From: Herbidospora galbida | GTDB lineage: Bacteria; Actinomycetota; Actinomycetes; Streptosporangiales; Streptosporangiaceae | Direction: 5' to 3' | DNA: 64,000 nucleotides | Assembly (NCBI RefSeq): GCF_005233835.1 | Contig: NZ_SZQA01000007.1 | Coordinates: forward strand, 62,001 to 126,000 | Part shown: one piece after another, positions 40,360 to 48,711 of the stretch | How positions within the stretch are numbered: the first letter of the stretch is position 1 | Layout of the letters: each line of letters starts with the position of its first letter | Translations under genes and position numbers: made by a program | The notes under the pieces: model-generated | Told to the model about the DNA's origin: nothing | What the model saw: only the letters and a program-made list of their open reading frames with translations | Databases searched by the model: none

Positions 40360-42785
40360 CCCAGTGCCTCGACCGACGCCTCCCCGTCCGGAGACACGGT
40401 CAGCACCCCCCACGCCGTCCCCGCGACCACCGGGAACCTGCCTGGCCGTGAGGCCGTGACCTGCCCGGTCGCGGGGTCGCGCCGGAAACCCGTGTAGGCG
40501 TCGAGCAGCGACCATCCGGCCATCGCGCGCACGTAGTGGTCGCCACACTCGATCTCGTTGAACGGGTTGCGGCGCGTCCCGTCGTACCGTCCCCGGAGGC
40601 CGTCGAGGATGCGGAAGGCCTCGTCCGTCAGGCCTTCGTACAGACAGCCGGCCGCGACCTGATACTCCACGCCGGTCCAGACCTCGTCGCAGTAGCGCAG
40701 GGGCACGGCGGGCCGGCCGCCGTGCGGCCAGGTGCACACGACCAGTCCGGTCTCGGCCCCGTCGGCGAACGAGCGGTAGCCGTGGGGCTCGAAACCGGTC
40801 TTCAGGTTGTAGCGGACGATCGAGGCGAGCGCCGTCCTGACCCGGTCGGCGGGCAGGATGTAGCCCAGGTTGAGCTGGTGCGCCCACCACTGGCCGAGCA
40901 GCTGGTCGGACAGGCAGCCCCGGCCGAAGTCGTGCTCCTCGCCGGTGTCGGGCTGGCCGTAGTACTCGCCCGTCCACAGCAACGCGTCGTAGCCGTCCCG
41001 TCCGAGCGTGAACAGTGTCGCGAAACCGGCGGCCAGCGCGGGTTCCACGAGCCGGGCCATCTCCTCCATCGCCCGCAGCGCCGCCAGCCACAGCCCGCCG
41101 ACGAACATGTTCGGTCCGTGCAGGCTGATGTCGTAGGTGCAGGGCTGGTCGCCGCGCAGGATGCCGGTTCCGTCCGGATCCCAGGTGCGGGTCACGTGCT
41201 CCATCAGCCGTCGCAGCGCGGGCCACTGCTCGCGGAGCCAGCCGAGGCCCGAACCGTCCAGAACCGACCTGTACGTCTTGAGCACCGCCCCCAGCATCCC
41301 GTCGAGCGCCGGCCGGACCGGCCCGCCGATGGCGACGTCGTGGTACTGCGGCAGGTAGAGCGGCAACGCGACCCGATGCGGGATCGACCCGTCGGGGGCC
41401 TGGACGGCGAACTCGGTCTCCCGCATGTCCCGCCCGAGCGAGGGGAACAGCCGGGCCAGCGCCTGCTCGTAGTTGAAGACGTGGTTGCAGTTCAGCGGGC
41501 ACGACCCGCCCACGTCCCCGTTCCAGTTCCGGGTGGACGCCCCCAGCGCCCCCTCGAACCCGTAGGCCCGCCCGTCGGCGGTCCGGAACAGCGACGGCGA
41601 CCTGATGAGAGTCCCCTGAGCCGAGATCACGTCTTTCAACACCGAGGGCAGGTCGCTGTCGGCGACCGCCGACGCCCAGCTCCGGGAGGCCGTGTCGAGG
41701 TGATCGCGGTCGGCGAGATAGGCGTCGAGCACGTCGACCGCGCCCCCGAACCGCGTCGCGTAGTGGTTGCCCACCCAGAACCGGCTTCCCGCATAGGAAG
41801 GAGTCGGCCCGAACCGGTCGAAGTCGGCGAACCGGTTGGGGAACCACCAGGCGTGCACGACGTCGATCGTCGTCGTTTCACCGGGCGCGAGCGCGAAGGC
41901 GGCGGCCAGCCCGGCGTCCCAGGTGAACCCGGCCGGGCTCGGCCCCGCAGGCGCCCTCATCGGTGAGGCCCCGTCGGCCAGCGCCGCCCGCAGCGCGGCG
42001 TCGGAGAAGTCCCCGAGCTGCACCGGCGTCACCAGTTTCACCGTCTCCGCGAAACGCAGCAGCGCCTCGGCGCTGGTCGCACGGGGGAGCGCCAGGGCGG
42101 GGGCGTCCGTCCACAGCAGCATCTCGCCGTAACCCTCGTCGGTCTCCCGGAGCGTCGGGTTGTCCATCAGGACGCCGGTCTGCCCCGGCCTTCTGAGCAG
42201 GCGATTCACGTTCCCGCCGTAACCGGGGCCCCTGGTCCCGTCGACAGGGGTCACGCCGTCCCAGCCGACGCCGTTCTGGAGCGTCCCGAGCAGGAACCCG
42301 TGCCGGAACTCGGCGCTCGTGTTGGTCACCGTGAACCGGTAGCGCACCAGCGGCAGCGAACTCGCGTCGGCGTCGAGCGGCACGAACGGAGTGAACGCCG
42401 ACAGCGACACCGCCACCGGGAGCCCGGAGTCCAGATAGTCGATCTCGGCGAACGGGTAGGCGGCCCGGAACTCGGTGGCCTCCACCGTCGGCCAGGAAGG
42501 AAGTCCCCCCAGGTCGGGCACCTCGGCGTCGGAGACGTTGGGGGCCGGATCGGGCGACGGCGGCACCGGGGCGCTCCGCAGCAGGCGCACCACGTCGTCC
42601 GGCGGCTCGGTCGAGGAGACCCGCAGCGCGAAGAAGCTGTCGGGCAGGAAGCCCCGATGGTTGGGCACCCCGCCGAGCTGCCACTGCCGCAAGGCCCCGT
42701 CTCCGGCCAGCGCCACATGTCCGGTGCCGAAGCCGCCGAGAGGGAACGCGACCGCGCGCCGGGCCTCCCCGGAGTACCGCTTCAC
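40332..42785 (-). CDS. GH116 glycosidase (beta-glucosidase/beta-xylosidase type)
   Basis: An 817-residue cytoplasmic GH116 enzyme. The N-terminal beta-sandwich begins AVAFPLGGFGTGHVALAGDG, the typical GH116 start. The (alpha/alpha)6 domain carries GGSCPLNCNHVFNYEQALAR, the region of the catalytic Glu, and CTYDISLHGPNMFVGGLWLA, with the probable acid/base Asp. GH116 includes glucosylceramidase-like, beta-glucosidase and beta-xylosidase activities; which applies cannot be told. GTG 42785 is the start. It is expressed from a TTGACA-N17-TAGCGT promoter with a LacI operator at 42821-42834, divergent from a LacI gene. Confidence 0.9.
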   Translation of the reverse strand: MKRYSGEARRAVAFPLGGFGTGHVALAGDGALRQWQLGGVPNHRGFLPDSFFALRVSSTEPPDDVVRLLRSAPVPPSPDPAPNVSDAEVPDLGGLPSWPTVEATEFRAAYPFAEIDYLDSGLPVAVSLSAFTPFVPLDADASSLPLVRYRFTVTNTSAEFRHGFLLGTLQNGVGWDGVTPVDGTRGPGYGGNVNRLLRRPGQTGVLMDNPTLRETDEGYGEMLLWTDAPALALPRATSAEALLRFAETVKLVTPVQLGDFSDAALRAALADGASPMRAPAGPSPAGFTWDAGLAAAFALAPGETTTIDVVHAWWFPNRFADFDRFGPTPSYAGSRFWVGNHYATRFGGAVDVLDAYLADRDHLDTASRSWASAVADSDLPSVLKDVISAQGTLIRSPSLFRTADGRAYGFEGALGASTRNWNGDVGGSCPLNCNHVFNYEQALARLFPSLGRDMRETEFAVQAPDGSIPHRVALPLYLPQYHDVAIGGPVRPALDGMLGAVLKTYRSVLDGSGLGWLREQWPALRRLMEHVTRTWDPDGTGILRGDQPCTYDISLHGPNMFVGGLWLAALRAMEEMARLVEPALAAGFATLFTLGRDGYDALLWTGEYYGQPDTGEEHDFGRGCLSDQLLGQWWAHQLNLGYILPADRVRTALASIVRYNLKTGFEPHGYRSFADGAETGLVVCTWPHGGRPAVPLRYCDEVWTGVEYQVAAGCLYEGLTDEAFRILDGLRGRYDGTRRNPFNEIECGDHYVRAMAGWSLLDAYTGFRRDPATGQVTASRPGRFPVVAGTAWGVLTVSPDGEASVEALGQGAASGIV

Positions 42786-42820
42786 GGCCCCCGCCTTTCC
42801 AGGTTGGATTTCGTTGGTCT

Positions 42821-42866
42821 TGAAATCGATTTCAGGCACGCTAGACGAGCTCATCAGGGGTGTCAA
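42821..42866 (-). promoter_or_regulatory. GH116 promoter with LacI-type operator
   Basis: On the minus strand: TTGACA (42866-42861), a 17-bp spacer and TAGCGT (42843-42838). TGAAATCGATTTCA, a perfect 14-bp palindrome at 42821-42834, overlaps the expected transcription start. The same GAAATCGATTTC core lies in the transporter promoter at 43934-43945. Confidence 0.85.
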
Positions 42867-42887
42867 GCGCGGGTATGGTGTGGCGCT

Positions 42888-43868
42888 ATGGCGACGATTT
42901 ACGAGGTTGCGGCGCTCGCCGGGGTCTCTCCCGCGACGGTTTCCCGGGTTTTCAACGGCAACACCGTCTCCGAGGAGAAGCAGCGCCTCGTCCGCGACGC
43001 CGCCCAGCAGCTCGGTTTCACCCCCAACAAGACCGCGCGCCGGTTGCGCAAGCAGAGCTCCGAGATCATCTGCCTGCTGGTGCCCGACATCGAGAACCCG
43101 TTCTTCACCGCCCTGGCCCGCGGCGTCGAAGACCGCGCCCAGGAGTCGGGGTTCTCCGTCGTGCTCTGCAACACCGACGACGACCCGGCCAAAGAGCTGC
43201 GCTACCTGCAGATCGCCGCCTCCGAGCACATGGCCGGCGTGATCCTCTCGCCCGCCTCCGACGAGGTCGACCTGGGCGCCATCGCCTCCCTCGGCCGGCC
43301 CGTCGTGGCCGTCGACCGCACCACGCCCTATCCGGTCGACGCCGTGAAGATCGACAACCGGGCGGCCGGCATCGCCGCCACGACCGCCCTGGTGGAGGCC
43401 GGTTTCCGGCGCATCGCCTGCATCGCGGGCCCGGCCGGGATCGAGGAGACCGAAGATCGTTACCTGGGCTGGAAGCAGGTCGTCACGGCCCGCAAGACCC
43501 TCGTGCGCGACGGCTTCCTGCAGCACGCCAACTTCCGCGTCGACGGCGGCCGGGCCGCGATGAACGCCCTGCTCGACCTGGTCCAGCCGCCCGACGCCGT
43601 GGTCACCACCAACAACCTGATGGCCATCGGCGCACTTCAGGCCCTCCACGAGGCGGGCATCGACCCCGAGGACTTCGGCGTCGCCGTGCTCGGCGAACTG
43701 CCCTACCTGCTGCCGCCGCCGTCGAGCGTGGTGCAGGTCCGGCTGCCGGCCCGCCACTTGGGGCGGACCGCCGCGACGATGCTGCTGGAGCGCATCGGCG
43801 GCGACACCCAGCCGCTGCGCACGGTCGTGCTGCGGGCCGAGATCGCCCGGCCGCCGTTATCGCTGTAA
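42888..43868 (+). CDS. LacI-family repressor, first paralog
   Basis: A 326-residue LacI regulator with N-terminal HTH and hinge (TIYEVAALAGVSPATVSRVF) and a periplasmic-binding-like core (NPFFTALARGVEDRAQESGF, VVLCNTDDDP, VDRTTPYPVDAVKIDNR). ATG 42888 follows a TATGGT -10-like box by 8 nt, suggesting a leaderless mRNA. It probably binds the GAAATCGATTTC operators at 42821 and 43934, controlling the GH116 gene and the downstream transporter. It is closely related to the second LacI at 47749. Confidence 0.92.
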   Translation: MATIYEVAALAGVSPATVSRVFNGNTVSEEKQRLVRDAAQQLGFTPNKTARRLRKQSSEIICLLVPDIENPFFTALARGVEDRAQESGFSVVLCNTDDDPAKELRYLQIAASEHMAGVILSPASDEVDLGAIASLGRPVVAVDRTTPYPVDAVKIDNRAAGIAATTALVEAGFRRIACIAGPAGIEETEDRYLGWKQVVTARKTLVRDGFLQHANFRVDGGRAAMNALLDLVQPPDAVVTTNNLMAIGALQALHEAGIDPEDFGVAVLGELPYLLPPPSSVVQVRLPARHLGRTAATMLLERIGGDTQPLRTVVLRAEIARPPLSL

Positions 43869-43928
43869 TCGATACCATCCCGTTACTTGCCTGATCAGGG
43901 GCTTCATGGGGTACGTTTCGCGGAGTGC

Positions 43929-43957
43929 TTGACGAAATCGATTTCTTGCACTTTCAT
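43929..43957 (+). promoter_or_regulatory. transporter promoter with LacI operator in the spacer
   Basis: TTGACG (43929-43934), a 17-bp spacer and TTTCAT (43952-43957). The 12-bp palindrome GAAATCGATTTC occupies 43934-43945, inside the spacer, where bound repressor would block polymerase. It reads to the binding-protein gene at 44036. Confidence 0.8.
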
Positions 43958-43980
43958 GTGGCGCACGCCACACCTGACGC

Positions 43981-44012
43981 AGGCCGGTCGTGGCTCGCGT
44001 GGTGAATCTGCC
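43981..44012 (+). repeat. dispersed element, copy B (32 bp)
   Basis: Matches the last 32 bases of copy A (7489-7520) at 30 of 32 positions, including GGCCGGTCGTGGCTCGCG and GTGAATCTGCC. It lies in the 5' leader of the binding-protein gene, 23 nt before its ATG, in the same orientation as copy A. Confidence 0.85.
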
Positions 44013-44035
44013 CCAAGGAAAAAGGACGCAGGCCT

Positions 44036-45355
44036 ATGAACATCCCCCGCCGCAAGGTCGCGCTGGCCTGCGCGACCGCCGCCCTGGCGGCGACGGCTCT
44101 TGCGGGTTGCGGAAGCGACTCGGAAACGACGTCGACCGGTGCCAAAGCTCTGGAAATCGTCTACTGGAACTACGGCCCGGCCGCCGAGAGCGGCAACAAG
44201 GCCACCGCCGACGCCTTCACGAAGGCCCACCCCGACGTCAAGGTCACCCTCACCCCCGTGACCGGGGAGAACTGGGGAACCTACTACGCGAACGTCGCCA
44301 CGCTGATCGCCTCGGGCAAGAAGCCCGACCTGATGGTGATCTCCGGTGAGGGCGCCCAGTTCGTCCACAGCAACAAGCTCGTGAAACCGATCAACGAATA
44401 CCTGGAGAAGGACGCCGGGGCCAAGGCCATCACCGACGACATCGCCCAGGGCCTCATCGACGGCTTCACCGTCAAGGGCGACGTGATCACCCTGAGCTAC
44501 GGCTGGAACGACATGGTCGTCTACTACAACACCGACGTCTTCAAGAAGGCCGGCGTCGAACCGCCCAAGGCCGACTGGACCTGGGACGACTTCAAGGCGA
44601 CCGCCAAGAAACTGAGCGCCGACACCAACGGCGACGGCACCAACGACCAATACGGCTTCACCTGGGCCAGCAACGAGATCTTCCCCGGCATCATGCCGTG
44701 GGTCGCCAACGCCGGCGGCAACCTGACCAGCGACGACGTCTGCCAGGCCACCGCCGACTCCCCGCAGGTCAACAAGGCCGTGACGTTCCTCAACGACCTG
44801 ATCAAGGAGGGCGTCGCCCCGGCTCCGATGCCGATGAGCGACGTCTTCACCCGCTTCCAGAACGGGCAGATCGCCATGTTCGGCGCGGGCCGGTGGCCGA
44901 TCGCCACCTTCCTGCCCGCCGGGTTCAAGAGCTTCGACATCCAGCTCTACCCGAAGGGCGACACGTACAAGACCGTCTTCGGCGGCGCCGGCTACCCGAT
45001 CCTGAAGTCGTCGCAGAACCCCGACCTGGCCTGGGAGTACCAGAAGTTCACGGTCAGCGACGAGATCGAGAAGGGCTACGTCGGCACCCCCGACAAGCCC
45101 GGCGACTCCATCCCCTCACGCCGCTCGGTGGCCCACACGATCTCCCAGGTCGGCGTGCCGCCCGCCAACAGCGACCTCTACTACGACAGCATCGACAAGT
45201 TCGAGACCCTCGTGCCCTACCCGGCCCCGGCCAAGTACAGCACGTTCGAGTCGACCGTCCTGCGCCACCTGCAGCAGATCTTCGCCGGCGAGACCACGGT
45301 CCCCGACGGACTGAAGGCCATGCAGGGCGAGCTGACCGGCATCGTCACCTGCTGA
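44036..45355 (+). CDS. sugar ABC transporter substrate-binding lipoprotein
   Basis: A 439-residue family 1 binding protein. The lipobox is ALAGC near residue 24 after MNIPRRKVALACATAALAAT. The body has LEIVYWNYGPAAESGN, VATLIASGKKPDLMVISG, DMVVYYNTDVFKKAGV and FTRFQNGQIAMFGAGRWPIA. It is the first gene of a long operon (binding protein, two permeases, DUF624-like, LacI, FGGY kinase, isomerase) driven from 43929. The ligand is probably a glycoside handled by GH116. Confidence 0.93.
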   Translation: MNIPRRKVALACATAALAATALAGCGSDSETTSTGAKALEIVYWNYGPAAESGNKATADAFTKAHPDVKVTLTPVTGENWGTYYANVATLIASGKKPDLMVISGEGAQFVHSNKLVKPINEYLEKDAGAKAITDDIAQGLIDGFTVKGDVITLSYGWNDMVVYYNTDVFKKAGVEPPKADWTWDDFKATAKKLSADTNGDGTNDQYGFTWASNEIFPGIMPWVANAGGNLTSDDVCQATADSPQVNKAVTFLNDLIKEGVAPAPMPMSDVFTRFQNGQIAMFGAGRWPIATFLPAGFKSFDIQLYPKGDTYKTVFGGAGYPILKSSQNPDLAWEYQKFTVSDEIEKGYVGTPDKPGDSIPSRRSVAHTISQVGVPPANSDLYYDSIDKFETLVPYPAPAKYSTFESTVLRHLQQIFAGETTVPDGLKAMQGELTGIVTC

Positions 45356-45358
45356 GCG

Positions 45359-45389
45359 ACCGGGTCCGGCCCCTGAACCCGGACCCGGT
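45359..45389 (+). terminator. hairpin after the second binding-protein gene
   Basis: An 11-bp stem (45359-45369 with 45379-45389, core CCGGGTCCGG) with a 9-nt loop and no U-run. It mirrors the hairpin after the first binding-protein gene and likely raises binding-protein yield relative to the permeases. Confidence 0.55.
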
Positions 45390-45411
45390 TCCCCTCCCAA
45401 GGCGGACCATT

Positions 45412-46314
45412 GTGACCACCAACACTCACCCGACGACCCGGCCCCGTGGAGACGGGGCCGCGGCGCTGGCCTTCCTCACCCCGTCGATCCTCACGTTCCT
45501 GGTGTTCGTGCTGGCTCCGACCGTCGGCGTCCTGATCCTGAGTTTCTTCGACTGGAACCTGCTCAGCGACGGCACGTTCGCCGGGCTCGACAACTTCAAG
45601 CGGCTGTTCACCGACGAGCGGCTGCTCGGGGTCTACGGGTCGACGACCTACATGGCCCTGGTGATCCTGGCCGTCAACGTCGTGCTCGGGCTGCTGCTCG
45701 CGGTGCTGCTGGAGACCAGGATGCCCCGCTGGATCAGGGCGTTCTTCCGGCTCTCCTTCCTCTTCCCGTTCGTCGTGTCGGCCTCGGCGGTCGCGCTGAT
45801 CTGGCGGTTCCTGCTCAACAAGGACCTCGGCCTGGTCAACTACCTGCTCGGACTGACCGGCCTCGACCGGATCGACTGGCTCGGCAGCTCCACCTGGGCG
45901 CCGATCTCGGTGATCATGGTCAACTCGTGGAAGACGATCGGGTTCTCGATCCTCGTCTACATCGCGGGCCTGCAGTCGATCCCCAAGCAGCTGCGCGAGG
46001 CCGCGATCGTCGACGGCGCGGGCGCCTGGACGAGGTTCTGGCGCATCACCTTCCCGCTGCTCTCGCCGACCATCTTCTTCCTCGTCGTGATCAACACCAT
46101 CAACTCCTTCCAGATCTTCGCCGAACCCCGGGTGCTCACCCAGGGCGGCCCGGGTGACTCCAGCCGCACGATCGTCGAATACCTCTACGACCGCGCCTTC
46201 GGCGACTTCGACCTCGGCTACGCCTCCGCGATCGGCATCACGTTCGCGCTGGTCCTGGTCGTGCTGACCGCCATCCAGTTCTGGTTCTCGCGCAGATGGA
46301 CCCACTACCAATGA
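45412..46314 (+). CDS. sugar ABC transporter permease, MalF type
   Basis: A 300-residue permease, first hydrophobic segment AALAFLTPSILTFLVFVLAP. The EAA loop is LREAAIVDGAGAWTRFWRIT. GTG 45412 has AAGGCGG upstream. It forms the import channel with the MalG-type protein encoded next; the stop overlaps the next start (ATGA at 46311-46314). No ATPase is encoded in the locus. Confidence 0.92.
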   Translation: MTTNTHPTTRPRGDGAAALAFLTPSILTFLVFVLAPTVGVLILSFFDWNLLSDGTFAGLDNFKRLFTDERLLGVYGSTTYMALVILAVNVVLGLLLAVLLETRMPRWIRAFFRLSFLFPFVVSASAVALIWRFLLNKDLGLVNYLLGLTGLDRIDWLGSSTWAPISVIMVNSWKTIGFSILVYIAGLQSIPKQLREAAIVDGAGAWTRFWRITFPLLSPTIFFLVVINTINSFQIFAEPRVLTQGGPGDSSRTIVEYLYDRAFGDFDLGYASAIGITFALVLVVLTAIQFWFSRRWTHYQ

Positions 46315-47156
46315 CCAGCCGACTGACCGTTGGGCACGTCGCCGCGCGCGTCCTGACGTTCGTGATCCTCGTGGTCGCGGCCGTCGCCATCACCGCGCCC
46401 TTTTTGTGGATCTTCCGGGGAGCCTTCTCGGGCTCCGACGCCGAGCTCTACCGCCTGCCGCCGACCTTCCACGCGGAGAACCTCACGCTGGACAACTTCG
46501 GCAAGGTGACCGAGCAGGTGCCGTACTTCCGGTTCTTCCTGAACTCGATCATCGTGTCGGGGACCGTGACGATCGCGCAGCTCATCACCTGTTCCACCGC
46601 CGCCTACGCGTTCGCACGGCTGCGGTTCCGGGGCAAGGGCGTGCTGTTCGCCGTGGTGATCGGGTCGCTGATGATCCCGATCCAGGTGACGATCGTGCCG
46701 CTGTTCCTCGTCATGTCCAAGATCGGCATGACCAACTCGCTGTGGGCGCTGATCTTCCCGGGCATCTTCTCCGCGTTCGGCATCTTCCTGCTGCGCCAGC
46801 ACTTCATGGCGCTGCCGTACGAACTGGAGGAGGCCGCCAAGATCGACGGCGCCTCGCGGTTCCACACGTTCGCACGCATCATCCTGCCGTTGTCGGGCCC
46901 GTCGATCGCGACCCTGGGGATCCTCTGCTTCACGTACTGGTGGAACGACCTGCTGCTCCCGCTGGTGATGATCTCCGACACGGAGAAGCAGACACTGCCG
47001 GTGGGCCTGGTGCTGCTGGCCGGGCGCTTCTCGACCGGGTCGCTCGGCACGATCGCGGCCGGTATCGCGATGGCGATCGTGCCCGTTCTGATCGTTTTCA
47101 TCGCGGCCCAGCGCTACATCGTCCAGTCGATCGCGTCGAGCGGACTGAAGCTCTGA
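46311..47156 (+). CDS. sugar ABC transporter permease, MalG type
   Basis: A 281-residue permease. It begins TSRLTVGHVAARVLTFVILV, has the MalG-type loop GAFSGSDAELYRLPPTFHAE and the EAA motif LEEAAKIDGASRFHTFARII. It pairs with the preceding permease. Its stop overlaps the next start as TGATG (47154-47158). Confidence 0.92.
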   Translation: MTSRLTVGHVAARVLTFVILVVAAVAITAPFLWIFRGAFSGSDAELYRLPPTFHAENLTLDNFGKVTEQVPYFRFFLNSIIVSGTVTIAQLITCSTAAYAFARLRFRGKGVLFAVVIGSLMIPIQVTIVPLFLVMSKIGMTNSLWALIFPGIFSAFGIFLLRQHFMALPYELEEAAKIDGASRFHTFARIILPLSGPSIATLGILCFTYWWNDLLLPLVMISDTEKQTLPVGLVLLAGRFSTGSLGTIAAGIAMAIVPVLIVFIAAQRYIVQSIASSGLKL

Positions 47157-47752
47157 TGGTCGCGTTTCTGAAACCCGCGGTCCTGCTGTTCTGGCGGGAG
47201 CTGCCGCGTGCGGTCACGGCGGGGCTGTTCCTCCTCGCCGCGCTGGTGCCGCTGATCGTCTCGTGGATGGTCGACGCCCCCTCGTGGATGACCGCGCTGG
47301 CCGTCCTGCCGCCGTCGCTCGCGCTCACCTCCGTCGCCCGGTTCTGCGCGCTGGTCGCGCGCGGTGAGGCGCCCAAGCTGGGTGAGCTGCGGCGATTCGA
47401 TCCGGTGCTGGCGCTGTTCGTCGCCGGGTGCGCGGTGCTGACCGGTGTCACCGTGGTCGCGGGCGCGCTGGCGATGGTCGTGCTGCCGTACGCCCTCGCC
47501 TACGGAACCCTCCGCGACAAGCCCGGCCTGAAAGCCCTCAGGGGCGGCGCGATCCTGGTGGCGTTCAAGCCGCTGTGGGCGCTCACGATCGTGGCCCTCC
47601 ACTGGCTCGGCGGGTTCGCCGCCGCCGCGTCCACCGGCGTCCTCGCGGTGGTCGTCGTACCGTTGCTGCTGGTCGTGACGGCCACCCAGACGATCGGCCT
47701 GCTCGACGAGATCGACACCCTCCAGGGCCGGACGTGGCCGGCCCGAAGGTGA
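47156..47752 (+). CDS. DUF624/YesL-like small membrane protein
   Basis: A 198-residue membrane protein with about five hydrophobic segments (AVTAGLFLLAALVPLIVSWM, MTALAVLPPSLALTS and others). YesL-type proteins of this size regularly accompany sugar ABC operons in Firmicutes and Actinobacteria; their role is unclear, perhaps transporter assembly. Start and stop are both overlapped by neighbours (TGATG before, GTGA after), so it is a true operon member. Confidence 0.78.
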   Translation: MVAFLKPAVLLFWRELPRAVTAGLFLLAALVPLIVSWMVDAPSWMTALAVLPPSLALTSVARFCALVARGEAPKLGELRRFDPVLALFVAGCAVLTGVTVVAGALAMVVLPYALAYGTLRDKPGLKALRGGAILVAFKPLWALTIVALHWLGGFAAAASTGVLAVVVVPLLLVVTATQTIGLLDEIDTLQGRTWPARR

Positions 47753-48711
47753 CGATCTATCAGGTGGCCGCCCATGCCGGGGTGTCGGCGGCCACCGTGA
47801 GCCGGGTCATCAACGGCAACCGCGTCTCGCCCGAGACCGAACGCAAGGTGCGGGCGGCCATGGCGGAGCTGAGCTTCACCCCCAGCCGGGCCGCGCGCCG
47901 CCTGCGCGGACGGGATTCCGAGGTCATCGCCCTGATCATCCCCGACGTGGAGAACCCGTTCTTCACCGCGCTGGCGCGCGGCGTGGAGAACCGGGCCCGC
48001 ACCGGGGGCTACTCGGTCGTGCTGTGCAACACCGACGACGACCCGGAGCGCGAGCAGACGTACATGGACATCGCCCTCGCCGAGCACATGGCCGGAGTGC
48101 TGATCGCGCCCGCCGACGGAGCCAGTGACGTGCAGAAACTCATCGAGCACGGGGTTCCGGTGGTGGCCGTCGACCGGAGCCTGCACCGCCCCGACGTCGA
48201 CGCGGTCACCGTCGACAACCGGGCCGGCGGCCGGGTCGCGGCCGAGGCGCTGCTGGCGGCCGGGTTCTCCCGGGTCGCCTGCATCACCGGGCCGCAGTCG
48301 GTCGAGACGGCGCAACTCCGCATGGAGGGCTGGCGGCAGGCGACCGCCTGGCCGGGCGACCGGCTGCTCCGCTACGCCGACTACCGCGTCGACGGCGGCC
48401 GGGCCGCCATGCGCGACCTGCTCGCGCTGCACGAGCCGCCGGACGCCGTGGTGGTCGCCAACAACCTGATGGCCGCCGGAGCGCTCGACGTCCTGCGCGA
48501 ACGCGGGCTCGAACCGCCCCGATTCGGCCTGGCCGTATTCGGTGATCTTCCTTACGCGTCGCTCGAAAGGCACGGCGTGCGGGTCGTCGACCTGCCCGCC
48601 CGCAACCTCGGCGAAGCGGCGGCGGCCCTGCTGCTGGCCCGCATCGCCGGCGACGACGGACCCGCGCGCACGGTCATCCTGCGCGACACGAACACCCGGG
48701 AGAGATGGTGA
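47749..48711 (+). CDS. LacI-family repressor, second paralog
   Basis: A 320-residue LacI protein (VTIYQVAAHAGVSAATVSRV; ENPFFTALARGVENRARTGG; SVVLCNTDDDPE). It matches the LacI at 42888 through the DNA-binding and core domains. GTG 47749 overlaps the upstream stop (GTGA); GTG 47734 is an alternative start. The recognition helices differ slightly (SPATVSRVF against SAATVSRVI), so the two may read the same or closely related operators while binding different sugars. Confidence 0.9.
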   Translation: MTIYQVAAHAGVSAATVSRVINGNRVSPETERKVRAAMAELSFTPSRAARRLRGRDSEVIALIIPDVENPFFTALARGVENRARTGGYSVVLCNTDDDPEREQTYMDIALAEHMAGVLIAPADGASDVQKLIEHGVPVVAVDRSLHRPDVDAVTVDNRAGGRVAAEALLAAGFSRVACITGPQSVETAQLRMEGWRQATAWPGDRLLRYADYRVDGGRAAMRDLLALHEPPDAVVVANNLMAAGALDVLRERGLEPPRFGLAVFGDLPYASLERHGVRVVDLPARNLGEAAAALLLARIAGDDGPARTVILRDTNTRERW

